64,000 nt of DNA from Breviolum minutum Mf 1.05b.01 (GCA_000507305.1 DF240020.1:1-64000); one strand, 5' to 3'. Numbered from the stretch's first letter, positions 30,401 through 43,149 are shown. A program made the numbers and translations. Notes: generated from the sequence alone by a model not told the origin.

Positions 30401-32030
30401 ACCCTCCATTTTGCATTGTCGCCAAGTTGCTGCTCTCCAGGCCTGCCGCCTTGCTCCCACCGCGTTCTTGTAGGCCACGGAGAACAAGTTCCGTTCGTCC
30501 AAGTTCAGCTCGGAGCCTCCCGGTGGAGCTTTCCCCGGCCACCGTTTGGTGGGTAGGTAGGTTTACCACGTGGGAAGCCCGGAAAAAACAGCATCGGAAC
30601 TGGGGGTTTGTTGGGTGTGTGTTCTTTTGTTCCACCACCTGGGGCCTGTAAAGATGGTTCCAAAGATGCTTTCTGTGTTTTTCGGGGTGGAGGGGGTGGA
30701 GAAAAGCGGGGTGTAGGTGTAAACAAAAATAAATTCAGTTTTGAAAGCCATGATCTGCTCTTTTGGGGTTCAAGGGTGTGGAAAACTTGGCTGGTTCTTA
30801 CCATCGTAGATGTTACTTCATGAGAATTGCGACGGATTTCGACCATTTGTTCATTGCAGCCAATTGCAATGCAGTGCCACAAGTTCCCAAAATGTGCCCC
30901 TTTGGTGGGCCTGAACGGGTCGGTTTTTTAGTGATACCGGCCCCTGGTGGAATAACACCCAAAAAATGTGTCCATTTGTTTTTTCTTTGCTTCGGTTTTG
31001 CAGGAACTGCTACGGTTCAAATCAAGGGTTAGGATTATCGATTTGATGCTAATCAGGTTTTTGCCCAAAAAACATGTGGGAGGTGCCAATCATCTTCAGC
31101 ATCCAAGGAATGAACCAAATTCAGCAGTTGATTCTGCAACTGGGTAGTACTTGTCACTGCTCAATTTGATTCCAATCTCCTGCAGTTTCCAGGTAATCCA
31201 CCCAGTAATTCTCCAAAACCCAGTGGTTTTTGTGGGCCCCAAAAACCCAGCTATACCTGGGGTTACAACTCCACTCATAGGTAGTGAAATATAACCCCAG
31301 TTACCCATTGATTTTCGGCCATTTATAAGGGCCCGATACCTTCATTTACAACGACTCGTCTTTGGGCACAAAATCCCATGCCGACCGACTGCAGGCAGAT
31401 TTTGCTCCTAGCCAGTTGCTATGGTTTTCCTCCTTAATGACTTGACTTGAGCACTCCAAAACAACTTCTACCTCTGGGTTGCTTAATAAAATGACAGGAT
31501 CCCTATTGATAATCAAAACATCTGAAATCATCCCTATATAAAGAGCAAGTGGCTATTTTTTACACCCCAAAAAAAGAAAACAATTCCCATGGGCCCCAAC
31601 AAAAACTGCCCTTTCATCCCCCCAGTTGGGCGTCCGACCCATACAGGCCACACGCTTCATGTACCTGAGAAAATGGATGTTGCGGTTGAACAGAACATGA
31701 AGATGTTGCATTAAAAAAGGTATATCACTATATACTGTTCATATATATATATATACACACATCTTTATACGTATATACATATATATATATATATATTTAA
31801 TTTTTTTTGGTGTTTCGATCTTTTGCTTTTGTTGGTGATCAACATGTGATCAACATCTTCATTGATTAAACAAAGGTAAGAAGCCTTTCTTTCAGGCACC
31901 TTGTTGATTTGTGGCCCAGAAAAAAGATGCTGGACATATCTTCGACGAGCAACTCCACCATATCTTCGAAGCGTTCCGCTTGCTCCGCCAGCCGTGCCAT
32001 GAAGACGCATTCATCCCGCGTGCCCGACAT
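27470..32030 (-). CDS. 14-3-3 protein, N-terminal half in four exons
   Basis: Exon 1 (32030 to about 31931) starts [20 protein letters not shown] and matches helix A-B of 14-3-3. Exon 2 (30528-30431) encodes [20 protein letters not shown] then RRQAWRA, holding the phosphopeptide-binding Lys and Arg of the family. Exon 3 (29194-29114) encodes [11 protein letters not shown] and ends QRYREK. Exon 4 (27553 to about 27470) encodes [20 protein letters not shown] then KGD. 14-3-3 dimers bind phosphoserine/threonine proteins in the cytoplasm. Introns 1 and 2 read best as GC-AG, with in-phase joins at exons 2-3. About 11 residues expected between exons 3 and 4 are missing, probably a small unlocated exon. 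The C-terminal half, including the second Arg-Tyr binding pair, is not found to the left of 27.47 kb, where sequence style changes. The gene is therefore truncated, or the assembly is misjoined. Confidence 0.85.
31739..31800. repeat. AT-dinucleotide repeat
   Basis: Two runs of ATATAT separated by acacacatctttatacgt. It lies about 130 bp beyond the first exon of the 14-3-3 gene, within its first intron. Similar AT-rich tracts occur at 36635-36672, 49544-49625 and 63272-63296. Confidence 0.9.
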
Positions 32031-32039
32031 GGCGGCCCC

Positions 32040-33175
32040 GGGACGGGGACGACGGGACGACGCCGGCTCTGCGGTGCCGTTTCTTTGGAGTTGAGCGATT
32101 CTCGGGTGACAAAAACGGCGAGCAGGGTAGCAAAACACTGACGTCTTGCACTGTTCCTTGGGGAAATATGTTTTTCCATCTCAATTGGCATTTCTTTCAA
32201 AAAAAAGGCACGGAGGTCGATCTCAACAACTTCTTGGTTTGATTGAAGCCTACTGAATCAACCCATATGAAACGATCTATTACCTTCCGTCTTCTTTCTT
32301 AGGTGGGGATGCTACTTCTGTTAAAAATTGGTACAAGACCGGTCTCTTTCCATCCCGCAAACTAAAACGCTTGAATGAATCTTGGACACTTCTCCATAGC
32401 CGTCCTGGTCAGAAAGCCCCAAAGCGTTGAAGTCGAGGCAATTTCAACACTCGATACCCTTCCTCCCATAATCATGGTTCACTGAAAAATGGGTGTATCT
32501 CCAATAGGATCGTTACCTTTCAATTACTGCCACTTTCCACTGAACCATGATTCTGCGAAAAAGAGTGAGTAAACAGATCCAGTTCATTTTTTGGGGGATA
32601 TAAAAAACATGTCAACAAAAGATTGATCTTGTCACCAACTCCAAACCACCAAGCCAAACTACCTACCATTTTTCAGGTTAACCTCACCATGAAAACGATG
32701 TGTTGGTGTCAAAAAAATATCAGCGTTTTGTCTTTCTCCAAAGTTAAAAAGGGAAAGGTACAGTTCCCAAAACTAATGTAGCCCTTGAAAATTGGTGGTG
32801 GGAAAATGACATTTCTTTTTAGTTTCACGGAGTGTAACCTCCTTTGTTGGTGCTGCCACGCCACTGCCACTGCCCCTATCCCACCAAAGTCGCACCCACT
32901 GTCGTTTTTGGATCTGTCTGTCAGTGGCGTCGCTTGCAGGCTACATATCCAAAAAAGATTACAAGTCTGTGGCTACACTACTGGTATAATGGAAGGAAAT
33001 GCTAAACATTCAACCACATATCACAACTTCAGGTATTGTTCTTGTTTTGCATCTAGTTCTAGTCAGTTTTGTACCACATCGCATTGAAACAAGGATAATT
33101 ACTCCAAACAAAATTGGTGATTCTTGCTTGCAGCAACGTTGAACATGTCAGAGCTGAGATGCTTAAAACTGATTC
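32040..33175. other. Stretch upstream of the 14-3-3 gene, no gene seen
   Basis: AT-rich with many A and T runs. A plus-strand frame at 32785-33087 is open but lacks protein-like content. The 5' leader and promoter of the 14-3-3 gene should lie at its left end; no relic spliced leader was found there. Confidence 0.4.
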
Positions 33176-33316
33176 TCAAAGCAAGTCGTTCTGGCACCAC
33201 TTTTGCATGTCATTTTCTTCGAAGCCATTGGGCTCATCTGCTGAAAACGACACCGGGGGGGAAATTCTGCTTGCCGTGCTTCAGCTGAAAAGCATATCAA
33301 AGTCGTCCTTGGGCGC
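33176..33316 (-). CDS. Last two exons of an unknown acidic protein
   Basis: Exon 33316-33286 (AAG/G acceptor) encodes APKDDFDMLF. After a 45-bp intron (33285-33241, GC donor, TTTTCAG acceptor), exon 33240-33176 continues in phase with DEPNGFEENDMQKWCQNDLL and a TGA. The acidic, Trp-containing C-terminus is protein-like and the phase match is exact. Nothing else of the gene was recognised to the right; it belongs to a gene read leftwards from beyond 33.4 kb. Confidence 0.5.
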
Positions 33317-34250
33317 CTTGGGTCATCCAGATTCAGGAGTGAAGATTGGTTGTTTTGAAAAGATACCCTCCAGGGAACAATCTAACATATGCAACCTCAA
33401 ACATGCCTTGGCTGGGGATATGTGAGCTTTGCAGGAGGGGTAACATTTTTTCTGAAAACAGCATTTACAGAGATTTTTCCTGGAAGAGTTATTTAAAAAA
33501 CATCAGAAGTTCCAAATTGCGTGTGTGTTTTTTTTCAGGGTACAGCTTTCTCCTGGATCTCTATCCGCCTCCCATGGTTTTGAGGGTTCCAAATGACCTT
33601 AAGACCTATACGGCTGTGTCAGGTCATGGTTTTCAACGGGGCGTTTCCTTGATCAACCTGACATTTCCTACCAACATAAGATGTTTTTTCACCATGCCCT
33701 TGCCGCCAAAAACCCCTCGGATCTTAGGCTTGGAGCATCTCCGAACAAACCAACGGCCTTTTTTCAAATACCACATTGGTTCCCAGTGACGTTGCACAAA
33801 AAAACGATAAACCAATGGGTTTTGGTATGCCTTCCGAAAAAAAAAGGGAAGGCACTCCATCTTCCCCCAAGGACACGTTTCTCAACGTGCTTTTGGTTGG
33901 TAGTGTATGGGAAGGCGTGTGAATAATGACTTCCAGCCCCACGAACATTACCCCAAGCCTTGTATGAAACGCCATCCTCCATGGAAGCAAGTTGGAAGTC
34001 ACTCCAAAAAGTTGCTCAGGTGTTGGTACCTCCTTTGATTTCACCTCTATACTCTATACTCTATACCTGTCGGGTTTTCTCGTGATAGTAGGCACCACTG
34101 TCAAAGTGGCTGTAATCTGGGCTTTGGGTGTTTTTTTTGTTATACGTTCAAAAAACCCTAAGCACATCAAACTCAAATTGTATGAAACTACTTTTGAGAA
34201 TCATCAGCTCTTTTGATGAACTCATTTTTTCAGGTAAGATTTTGGTTCAC

Positions 34251-34399
34251 CCCGGAGACTGGGTCTTCCCCCAACCGGATATGGCGACGACCCACCAGCC
34301 GGAGCTGGCGGGGCAGCAGGCCCAAGGCCTCAAGGGGGTTGCTGACACCCAACTGTGTTAGGGTCCATCCGCTCCGAACATTAGGGATGGTCATCCTAC
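34251..34399 (-). CDS. Internal exon of an unknown gene
   Basis: 149 bp between a TTTTCAAG/G acceptor and a GGG/GTGAACC donor. The open phase encodes MTIPNVRSGWTLTQLGVSNP, then LEALGLLPRQLRLVGRRHIR and LGEDPVSG. It is markedly GC-rich against its surroundings, as other exons here are. Both other frames and the plus strand are also open, so the frame choice rests on the splice borders and residue content. Confidence 0.4.
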
Positions 34400-35071
34400 C
34401 TTGAAAACAAAGAATATCAAAGAATTATTTAACTTAAGAAAAAAAAACACCAACCGTTTTGGTTTATGACCATACCCCACAAGAAGGGAACCCATGGGAG
34501 TTTAGATCCCAGCAAAAATTTGTGATAAAGGTTGTGGTCAACCGACATGGCGCTGGCTGGAAAATCCCATGTTTATGTAGGGAATACGTCTTCAATTGGT
34601 CATTTTTCCAAACCAGCTATGTTGGATTTATGATTTTATCGTGTACCATGGTACCAACAACTAACCTGGCACCAAAATCCATTCAAAAAAATCATCCTGG
34701 CAACCAACATGGGCGGTGCTAAGTTGGTATTTAAGGAGGACAAACTTGATCATAGCTTCACAAAAAACAACAGTCAACTTTGTTTATTTACCCTAAAGCT
34801 TCTCCCTCAAACATCTTGGATCCAACGTTTCACTCCCCCAAGGAAAACAATAGGCCAACTCCCAAACGGAAATTTCATCTTCCAACCACCGGTTTGCAGG
34901 GTTTCATCCAAAATTGTGGTCCGAATGTATCATGCATCTTCCGGCTTCAAAGATTCTCGTCCATTTTGGGTACATTCCTGGGTCGATGATTTTCCCAGCT
35001 TTCCCGTGAACGGTGGGATATGGACTCATTCCCGTTTGAGGGTATCTATGTTCAATTTCGGTGAGGTTTAA

Positions 35072-35120
35072 CTTCGATAGTCTCACTGGTTTTTAGGCCC
35101 CGAAACCAGGACTATCGAAG
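35072..35120. other. Hairpin with cttcgatagtc arms
   Basis: An 11-bp perfect outer stem (35072-35082 with 35110-35120) encloses an inner ctggttt/aaaccag stem. It lies in non-coding sequence and is isolated. Confidence 0.7.
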
Positions 35121-35602
35121 GATAGCACGTCAGGAGCCTGGCATCATTGGGGGGTGAAGGTCAGTGGTGAATGTGTGGGTTTGATAGCCCATACCATGTC
35201 GTCAACTTGATACCATTTCCTAACTTGACGTGTTAATGTCATAACCATCCAACTTGATCCACAGATGTCACATCATCAAGTAATTCTTGCTGATGGTTAA
35301 TATCACAGCATCCATTAAGTTGATGGTTCCGTTGTCACACAATGATGGTGGAAACGTTGACGGTTTGATCCTGAAAGAAATTCCCAATTGGAAAACAAAG
35401 ATGGCCCAAAATTCTGGCGGCCAATCACCCAACGTCTCACCAAATGAATCACCCTTTGTTGGAGTACCCCAACTCCAAACAATTTTTGTTGGCGTCTTAC
35501 CACTCCTCAAGAATGATGGGAAACATCAGGGATAAATAGTGATCAACAAAACCAGCATGGAAGCCATGCAAAAATGAAGAGGTTTGGTTCGATTTTGAGG
35601 TG

Positions 35603-35670
35603 CCTTGGCCGCTGCCGGCGCCGCAACACCATTGGTCGAGGGGGAGCCAGCCTGTGGCATGGAGTATGTC
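35603..35670 (-). CDS. Possible Ala/Pro-rich exon
   Basis: A GC-rich island after CACAG/G encoding AGSPSTNGVAAPAAAKAPQN on the minus strand. It is low complexity, so support is weak. A GC donor after AAAAK (AAG/GCACCT) is one possible end. Confidence 0.3.
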
Positions 35671-36223
35671 CGGCTTTTTTTTGGAGAAATGCATGCTGTG
35701 TGTTTTGCGGCTTCTCATGGTGTTTCCACCCTCCCAATACGGAAGGGTCTGTTGAAAACTGTGGTGAACTCTACTCAGTGAACCTCAACCCTCCCAAATC
35801 TGCTGAAACATCTAAGGTCATCATCAGAATCATCACCGTTTGATCATTGGGGGGGAACTCTTGGATGATGAAATTTTGGCTTGATTCAAAATCAGAGGGT
35901 TCTTTACGGCCACGTTTTTGGTGAGGAAAAATGATTTCCCGAGATCCGAAACCACTGGGGTGACCGTGGCGCAGCCAGAAATTGATGGTTAGGGAGCGCA
36001 ACCTTCCCATGCTGACTTCCCATTCATGGATTCAACTTGAATATATGTTTTTTTTCGGAAATAGATTCGTTTCACTGGTTGACTTTCATGCAGGATTTCC
36101 GAAAGAAGGTCCTCCAAATTCCCAACAAAAATCATGGGGACCCATTGGGGCGGGGCCCGGGAGTAAACCTTCGATCCCCGGAAATTGTCTGCGCCTTCGC
36201 CTCCCAACTCACACGTGTGACCT

Positions 36224-36300
36224 GACCGAGCAGAACTGGCGATCTTCCAAGTCGATGAATCCAAAATCCAGGAGGGGAAGTGACATCATCGCTCTTCGGC
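36224..36300 (-). CDS. Possible exon ending at an AG/GTCACA donor
   Basis: Encodes SLPLLDFGFIDLEDRQFCSV up to GGTCAG/GTCACAC. The acceptor is not clear. A second open piece (ELGGEGADNFRGSKVYSRAP, about 36210-36140) follows on the same strand and could be part of the same or the next exon. Confidence 0.3.
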
Positions 36301-37102
36301 AAGTGCTGTGAACCGCTGTTTGGCTGTTTGCTTTGTGTTCGGGGGGTCTTGAATCATACTGAATCAACACTGTTGATGCTTGAGAAAATGCGGTATATAC
36401 GGTATACTTGCCACCCAGTTGAGTCTGATACTTGAAATTCCTATGATGTATGGTGGGACAAATCGCCCCGGATTTCTGAAGTATCAAGGGTAGCGCCATC
36501 TCTACATCGTTGGGGTGATTTTCTCACACAAAATCAACAACTAAAACTCATGGACCATGGCGGTGTGTCAATTGGAAGGGACTGGGTTAGCAATAGTTGG
36601 TAGGGTAATGTCGTACAACCATCCAAATAATAGCAGTATATGTATATACATATAAAAATATACACACACATGTCACTTGCAGAACCCGAATGACAACTTG
36701 ATAATCCAAATCGGCCTCCAAATGTGTAATTCATTTTGTCATTGTTCCAATACGTCTATGACCTGGTTTGCCTCACCAATATCACTGTCCAACAAAAATC
36801 ATCTTCACATGGCAGATGTACATAGTGACACCCTCATAGATGTGCTACAAAAAAACTCATACAACTATATAGAATATGCATCGACAAAACTCAAAAAACT
36901 AGGGGTCACAATTCTTTATCAAAAAAAACATATTGGAGGCCCCTATTTACAACCGGAAAAAAGTGTAAAAAGTAGATGGCACAGTGATTGTTCTGTATTG
37001 GTTTATAATAAAAGGGCCCTTTATTGACTGACCTTTTAACTGCTGTGCCATCTATTTTGACTCTAAGCTAACCCCAAATCAACCCCTCGGTGGTCAAACA
37101 AC

Positions 37103-37374
37103 CCGAAGCCCGTCCGCCTTTGCAACCACTTTGCCGTCGAAGAGCGGCACTTGCGCCGCCTTTGAGGATCACCAAAAAACAGGTGCATGAAACCATCATC
37201 TTAACCTCCTATATCAGGGTGATGTATAGCACCCCCTCCAAAAAGAAACGCCGTATAGCAAACCCTGCTTGGTGTTGCTGCAATTGGTTTCGACATGGCA
37301 CCTCGTTGGTCACGTCCATCCAAGCTACGTGGAGGGGATCGGAGCCCCAGCGCATTTTGAAGCGAAAGTGATAC
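37103..37374 (-). CDS. Two in-phase exons of an unknown gene
   Basis: Exon 37374-37302 (TAG/G acceptor, GAG/GTGCCA donor) encodes HFRFKMRWGSDPLHVAWMDV then TNE. Exon 37159-37103 (AAAG/G acceptor, CGG/GTTGTT donor) encodes AAQVPLFDGKVVAKADGLR. The two join in phase 0 across a 142-bp intron. The content is well balanced and globular-looking. I do not recognise the family. Confidence 0.5.
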
Positions 37375-37399
37375 CTAGAGACAATAAACCGACAAACCA

Positions 37400-39130
37400 C
37401 AAGGATAATGAACTAGCAAAAAAGATCAAAAAAGAAGACCATTTTTCAGTGGTAAAATGGTTTTTGGAAGTTTGTGGTTACTGCCAATTTCGCGATGCAA
37501 TTCTGTGGTGACATTTGTCACTTCTTGGTAGCACTCTTGCACGCGGAAGCACATGGTGTTGACGTATGTTCTCTGAGTTCGAGTGTTAAAAACTCTTTAA
37601 ACCACTGCCTATTTCCGAAAACCGACCATTGGATCATTCCCAAGAGATGGTGATCAGTGAATCCCTAAAATGGGATGATTTGTGGGATGCATTGATTATA
37701 TCATTAATAGCCACCCAGAAACTCAACACATATTCTATGTATATACTATACATAACACATATCATCACCATTATTGCTATTACTATTACGTTAATCAGAT
37801 TCTTACATCATGACTACATCATCCCCAACCACGCAACCCCACCAATATAAATCTTCCACGTCTATCACCTCAACCGACCCCCAGTTCGAACCCCCCGTTG
37901 CGGTCGGCGCACGTGCCCGGTAAGGGAAATTTGCTGCGTACATCCTGCAGTTGGAATCGCGTTTTTTTGAAGAAAATTCAGCTGGCGATCGAACATTTCA
38001 CACATAATGACATTTCAAACATATTATCGAAGGACACTATGAATACAACGTTATCTAGTGAAAACTAAACACATAAGAAGATAAATATGAATATAAATGA
38101 AGACATGTGAAAATATCTGGGGATGTTTTTGCCACCCAGTCGCAGTGCGGTCGACATCGCACAAGCCCTGAAGTTGTTGCGTGTGGTGAAGAGAAGTAGT
38201 CGATGGTCCATTTCCATGGTGGCCCGCCCCTTCAAAGGCCTTTTCAAAAAACAAAAAAACAACAAAACGGGTGGGTGTTCAACCAAAAATCCATCGTTTT
38301 TGTCTTTCCAAAAAATCGGTCCACTCCTGCAGCATCACCTGACCATCTGGCTTCAAGACAGGGAAAGCATTGGGCATCTCCGCCTGTATAAAGGTCCATG
38401 GAGGCATTTCAATTGGGAAGTAGAGCTTTTTGTTTATTGGAACTGGGAGAAGAAGTTAAGAAATGTTTTTTTTTAATGGGAATTTTGGGGACACTTTTTC
38501 CATGTTGATGGTTGATCATTGTTTTTGGCTTTTTCGGTCGGAAATTCTTTCATATCCTTTCAACTTTTTTCAAGTCCAGTCACTTAAAAGGATGTTTCAA
38601 CAAAGCAAAGTCAAGATTGGAAAAAAGCATAAAAAAGCGAACATGGCACTGGAAATCCACCCTTTCCAATAGGAGCTACATCTACAAATGGTGGATGCTT
38701 CATTGCTGCATCATCTCACACCCTTCAGCTGCATTTCTTGTCGCCTCATCGCCATCCCCAGGAATGTGGTAAAAGACCAAAATAGGACGCGCCTGCCAGG
38801 GATGATAAATAGGATTAACATTTCAATCCAACCAAATCATAGCGTTACCAGTGGAAAATGAGCTCCCTTTCTACCCTGACAACGGATTTTTCGTGGAGAA
38901 ATCATGCCTTCCCCTATGAATTCTTGAATGAGTCAGGAGCAACTTGAGGCTTGATTTTCGAGCCGGCTCTTGGCGCCTTTTTGGTGCCCCAAATTTGATG
39001 GTCACCCATGGATGGACGTCAAACACTGATAGGGGATCTTTGTTCAAGGGGAACTACTAGAACAAGAATCCCCACCAATGGAAGCCTCATGGCTCATCTG
39101 AAAACAGAGTGTTAGTGATGGCATAAGCAG
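37400..39130. other. Intron or intergenic stretch with no firm exon
   Basis: Mostly AT-rich. One ambiguous island at 38120-38210 is open on both strands: plus reads SAVDIAQALKLLRVVKR, while minus has a CTTCAG/G acceptor and a 38-bp exon-like piece. No choice is possible by eye. Confidence 0.35.
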
Positions 39131-39133
39131 TGC

Positions 39134-39613
39134 TCAAAATTCTTGTGACATGCCATTGTACTCCTTTGGGTCTTTGGCCACTGCTCCTGTTGAAACACCA
39201 AGTAGTTGTAGCTTGCTTAGTCCTTTGCTGCAACGATTCGTGACCCATCCCGTGCCCAACAAAAAAATCAAAACACCAAAATCCCAAACTCGCAGAGGGG
39301 ACTCTGGAACTCACTTGGTAGCCAAAAAATGATGGAAAAAAATGTCTTTTTGATGCTGATCCAATTCTTCGGATGCCTTGGTGTGGGTAACACCTGGGTC
39401 TTTTTGTTGGAAGATCAGCTTTTCTGGTGGGTTTGAAGAACTGAGTCTCTGCACAAATAGGTGGTATGTAGCTGTGATTGGAGGATCCCTGCCTGTTCCC
39501 GAAACTGTGGCCATATTTGCTACCCATTAGGTACCTATCAACGGATCCTTCATGTCTCGTTCACCCCGAAGCAACTCCCTGGCTCTGCCTGCCCTCTGGG
39601 TGCACTCATAGCC
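39134..39613 (-). CDS. C-terminal exons of an unknown gene
   Basis: Exon 39613-39565 (CCAG/G acceptor, CGGG/GTGAAC donor) encodes GYECTQRAGRARELLR. Exon 39186-39134 (TTTCAACAG/G acceptor) encodes AVAKDPKEYNGMSQEF and a TGA at 39134-39136. They join in phase as LLR-G-AVAKD if no exon lies between. A further open piece at 39440-39330 (KDPGVTHTKASEELDQHQKD) may be an extra exon of this gene. Family unknown. Confidence 0.45.
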
Positions 39614-39699
39614 CTGGCGTGTCGGGAGATTCACTCCTTGGGTTTTTGGGGTGTCAAGGCCTTCTTTCAACCTATGGGGTGGATTTTTTCCAAAAGAAC

Positions 39700-42600
39700 A
39701 TATAACAATCATACGACCCGCCTCCTGACAAAAAACCATCAAGTTGGTAGAGGTTTCTCAACGAGAAAACCATATCCCTATGCATGGCATCATGGGTGAT
39801 TTTGTGTCACAGAATCGCTTGGGTCTGTAGTGCATTGGCTGTATGCATGCGGCATACCGTTTGGTAGTCTTAACTTTGGGGGTAGTCTTCACTACAAAAA
39901 CTGGAAATGAACATGCAGAAATCATAAACCACCCCCAAAAAAGTCTTTGGGCCGCTTTTCAACAAACAACCACCGTCCGCTCAGCAGTTCGTGGAGAGTA
40001 CGGCTGGGGACCTATCATTTGACATCTCTGACGAATCTATTGTTTGACATCTGTGACAGTAATACTAAAGAACCTTCATAGAACTTTCATATCCTAAAAA
40101 GTGGAATAGGAAAGTCATCTTCTTGACTACCGCAATGAAATCACTCACTGCTTTAGGTGATTCCCCATATTAGAACCCTTGCCCCAAGACAAAAACCATG
40201 CGCCGCCCTCCTGGTAACGAGCCAGCATTGAGAGGGACTTGAAACACCTACCTTACAAGTCACCTACATCATCAGAAAATCTACATACAGCATCTTTCCC
40301 CGTGCAAAGCTCACCCCCAAATGTCTAAAGGCATTTTCACATAAGGGGAAACAATGAAGAAATTTTACTTTAATAATCAAAACCATCTAAATTTAACCCT
40401 TGATTTCTTCTGCTGGGGGTATCAGCCTTTTGAGGAAATGGGGGTAGCTGCCGTGGATTCCCATGGATTCGAAGCACCTTGCAACGGCGCAAGGTAAGCC
40501 CCCGCCGCGGTTTTTTCGCTTGCGGCACTGGCCGTAAAGTTGACAAAAAAAAGTAATCTAAACGCTGAGGTCACTCAACACGTGCTATTTTTGTCTAGCC
40601 AAAACAACCAAACTCTTCGACTTTGAGGTCAAAAAAAACGGTTTAGGGTTGTTGTTCATAGATTTGTGCGATTCGGTGCTGTATATTATTGTCATTGGAT
40701 CGATTTCAAAACGACCATTTCTGATGGTCGTGGTTTGGTTCTTTGGTTTCCTTTTGGAGCCTAGTAAGAACTGACTCATGGACCTGGAACTCTGGATTTT
40801 ACCAAACTGATTCTGCCCAAGTTGCGTGTATTGAAAACTCAGCTACTGTGCGGTGTGGGGTTTATTTGAAGTCAACATGTAACTCCGCGGCCAACAGTCT
40901 TGGATTTTGGCCAAAAAATCAAATCCAACAACAACCAAAAGAATTGCATCCACAACCTCAGTTTCCTGGTTGTTAATGAAGTTGGCATATTTTTTAACCA
41001 TCCAACTTCTGCATATTCAATGTTCCACCCCATGGTCAGGATTTCCCCCAATGATCGGGCTACACATCTCGTTTGTGAAATCACTGGATGCCAGGATCCT
41101 TGTGTGCCGTTTTTTTTTTTGAGCCCAACATCGACATGCCGGTGGCTTTGCCGCGCGGTTTTGGTGGCCAATGTTTTCGGCAAAAAAAAAGGAACTTTGG
41201 TACTTCTATTCATTGGCTGTTAATGAACAAGCGCTACTCAAATACTGAAAAAAAAGGGCACCATCCCAAGGGTACCACTACTTTCTCTATAAGAACCATG
41301 GTGATTTACCGTTTTTTTTTGATAATGCGATGATTTTTACCATTCATCCGAGTCGCACACTTCATAAGCATTCATAAACTTGTCGCCAATTGTGCAGAAT
41401 AACGATATAGCAAAGATAGCAAACATCACTAGAACTAGAATTGCTGCCCATACCATCCGTCATCTGAAACCATGCTTAGAAAAAAAAACAGCATGATACC
41501 TCACGGTGCACAACACGGCAGCACCATGCGCAGCACAATCCTTTTGTTGGTCAGGTCTTTTCACCTTGTTTACCTGTGCCATACTGTTGGCACCATTCGG
41601 GGTTGGCCAGCGGCAAAGTTCGATTTCCAATGGGTTGGAAGAGAATATGAAAAATCCAATTGGCCCCAATTTTTGGTAGAAAACTAAACCTCTTCGAAGC
41701 TCTGCAAAAATTTTTGGGAGATTATGAACCATCCACAATTTTTTGGGGTTTCCAATGGGAACAAATGATGTGCATCGGGTCATCATCCCCCATCAATTTT
41801 TCGACCGGTCTGCAGCTATGCTTGTTTTCAGGAGTATATATCCCCACTCAACACTCCAAAGTGGATCAGATTTTGAGCAAAAGCGGATCATCCCTGATAA
41901 GTTTCCTGCTTGGCTAAGGATCCCTAACAATTTGACCATGGTTTCTTACAATAATCCTTTCATATCTTGGTACTATCCTCCAAAAAAATGAACAGCTGCA
42001 GTGGTGGGCACTATTCAAATCCTTCATATTTCCCATGTTGAACAAAACCATACAAAACCTAAATTCCAACAATCTCTGAATCAACTCTGCCATGGGCGCA
42101 CGTTTTTCAGCGCTGAAGACATTGATTCAGCCGGGGTGAAACCATGCGATGTTTTTTCAGTCCGAAGAAACGAAGCTGGATAAATAACCAAGCAAATGTG
42201 AGTAGAAACCATCAGCAAACAAAAAAAAATCGCCCCGATGAAAAGAAATCCAAGCATCATTAAAAAAGATATCAAAATTCAGATGAGCAATGATCAAAAC
42301 ATCCAATCCCAACCCAAACAGAAAACCGCACTGTTTCATAACGGGGATTTTCCATCTATTTCATGGCCGAATCCACCAACCTCGCTCGAGGTTGGCCGTT
42401 TAAGAACCCATGGGAATTTTCAGGCAACTGGTACTAGGTGGGTTTGGCATCATATAACCCGGTTATGAGGCAACCTGTAATTATTTAGTATATAAGTGGC
42501 ATATTATGCCATGTGAGCTGCTTGCAAAACTACTAGTCCACGCGTATATAGTCCACGCTGAAGAAAAAGGGTAATTCAACAGGTATGGGTGAACTGAAGG
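39700..42600. other. Long AT-rich stretch with one ambiguous exon-like island
   Basis: No firm gene. At 40425-40484 a GC-rich island is open on both strands. Plus reads FEEMGVAAVDSHGFEAPCNG before a good AG/GTAAGC donor. Minus (about 40530-40483) reads ASEKTAAGAYLAPLQ before CAAG/GTGCTT. The neighbours favour minus, while the donor quality favours plus. Confidence 0.35.
42376..42395. other. Perfect palindrome ccaacctcg-ct-cgaggttgg
   Basis: A 9-bp stem with a 2-base loop in non-coding sequence, followed 75 bp later by a second small palindrome (ataacccggttat). Confidence 0.7.
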
Positions 42601-42617
42601 CAGTTCCAATAACTGTC

Positions 42618-42735
42618 ATTTCCAACCTCTTCCTCCGGCCCGTCGCCACATGGGCCGTGCTTTCAACGGTTTCGGCGTCTTGCCACGGAGGGCCTTCCAG
42701 TCCAGCTGGCATTGGAACAGGGAAGGGCTCCAAAA
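42618..42735 (-). CDS. Probable exon of an unknown gene
   Basis: GC-rich, open on the minus strand as PAGLEGPPWQDAETVESTAH then VATGRRKR, ending at GGAAGAG/GTTGGA. The region upstream continues open with PFPVPMPAG. The acceptor may be TTCCAATGCCAG near 42708, followed by C rather than the usual G. The composition suggests a disordered, basic segment. Confidence 0.4.
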
Positions 42736-43149
42736 AAACCTTGGACCCCTCCCCAAAGATAAAAACATGCAATTGTTTTTTTGGAATCATCGAAAATCCA
42801 AGTTGTTGTAAAAAAATCCAAGAGACTCTTCAGAACGTTGAAAATGTATGTTTAATTGCATATTGGGCACGGCATTTTAGTCATCTAGCTGACTATTTCA
42901 TCGATGGTTTGGGTTCTTTCCGTCCGAGCCGCCCCCATTTCCCATGACTGATTCGGCCACACCTTGTCGCAAGTTTCTTCGATGTGTTCACCCTGCAAAT
43001 GCCCCAACAAAGCCATCAAATCAAGAATGCAATAAAAACATCACAACAATTACTTTACTTCGAGTGATCCACGTTAGATTTTGTGTCAGCTTGATCGTGT
43101 CAGGTCAGGGTAGACGTACAACTCATCTCCTGAAATGCGTCCGGTTACT

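Noticed and set aside
33346..33789. 147-codon plus-strand frame
   Set aside because: Crosses a TTTTTTTTCAG border and has intron-like composition; no family resemblance.
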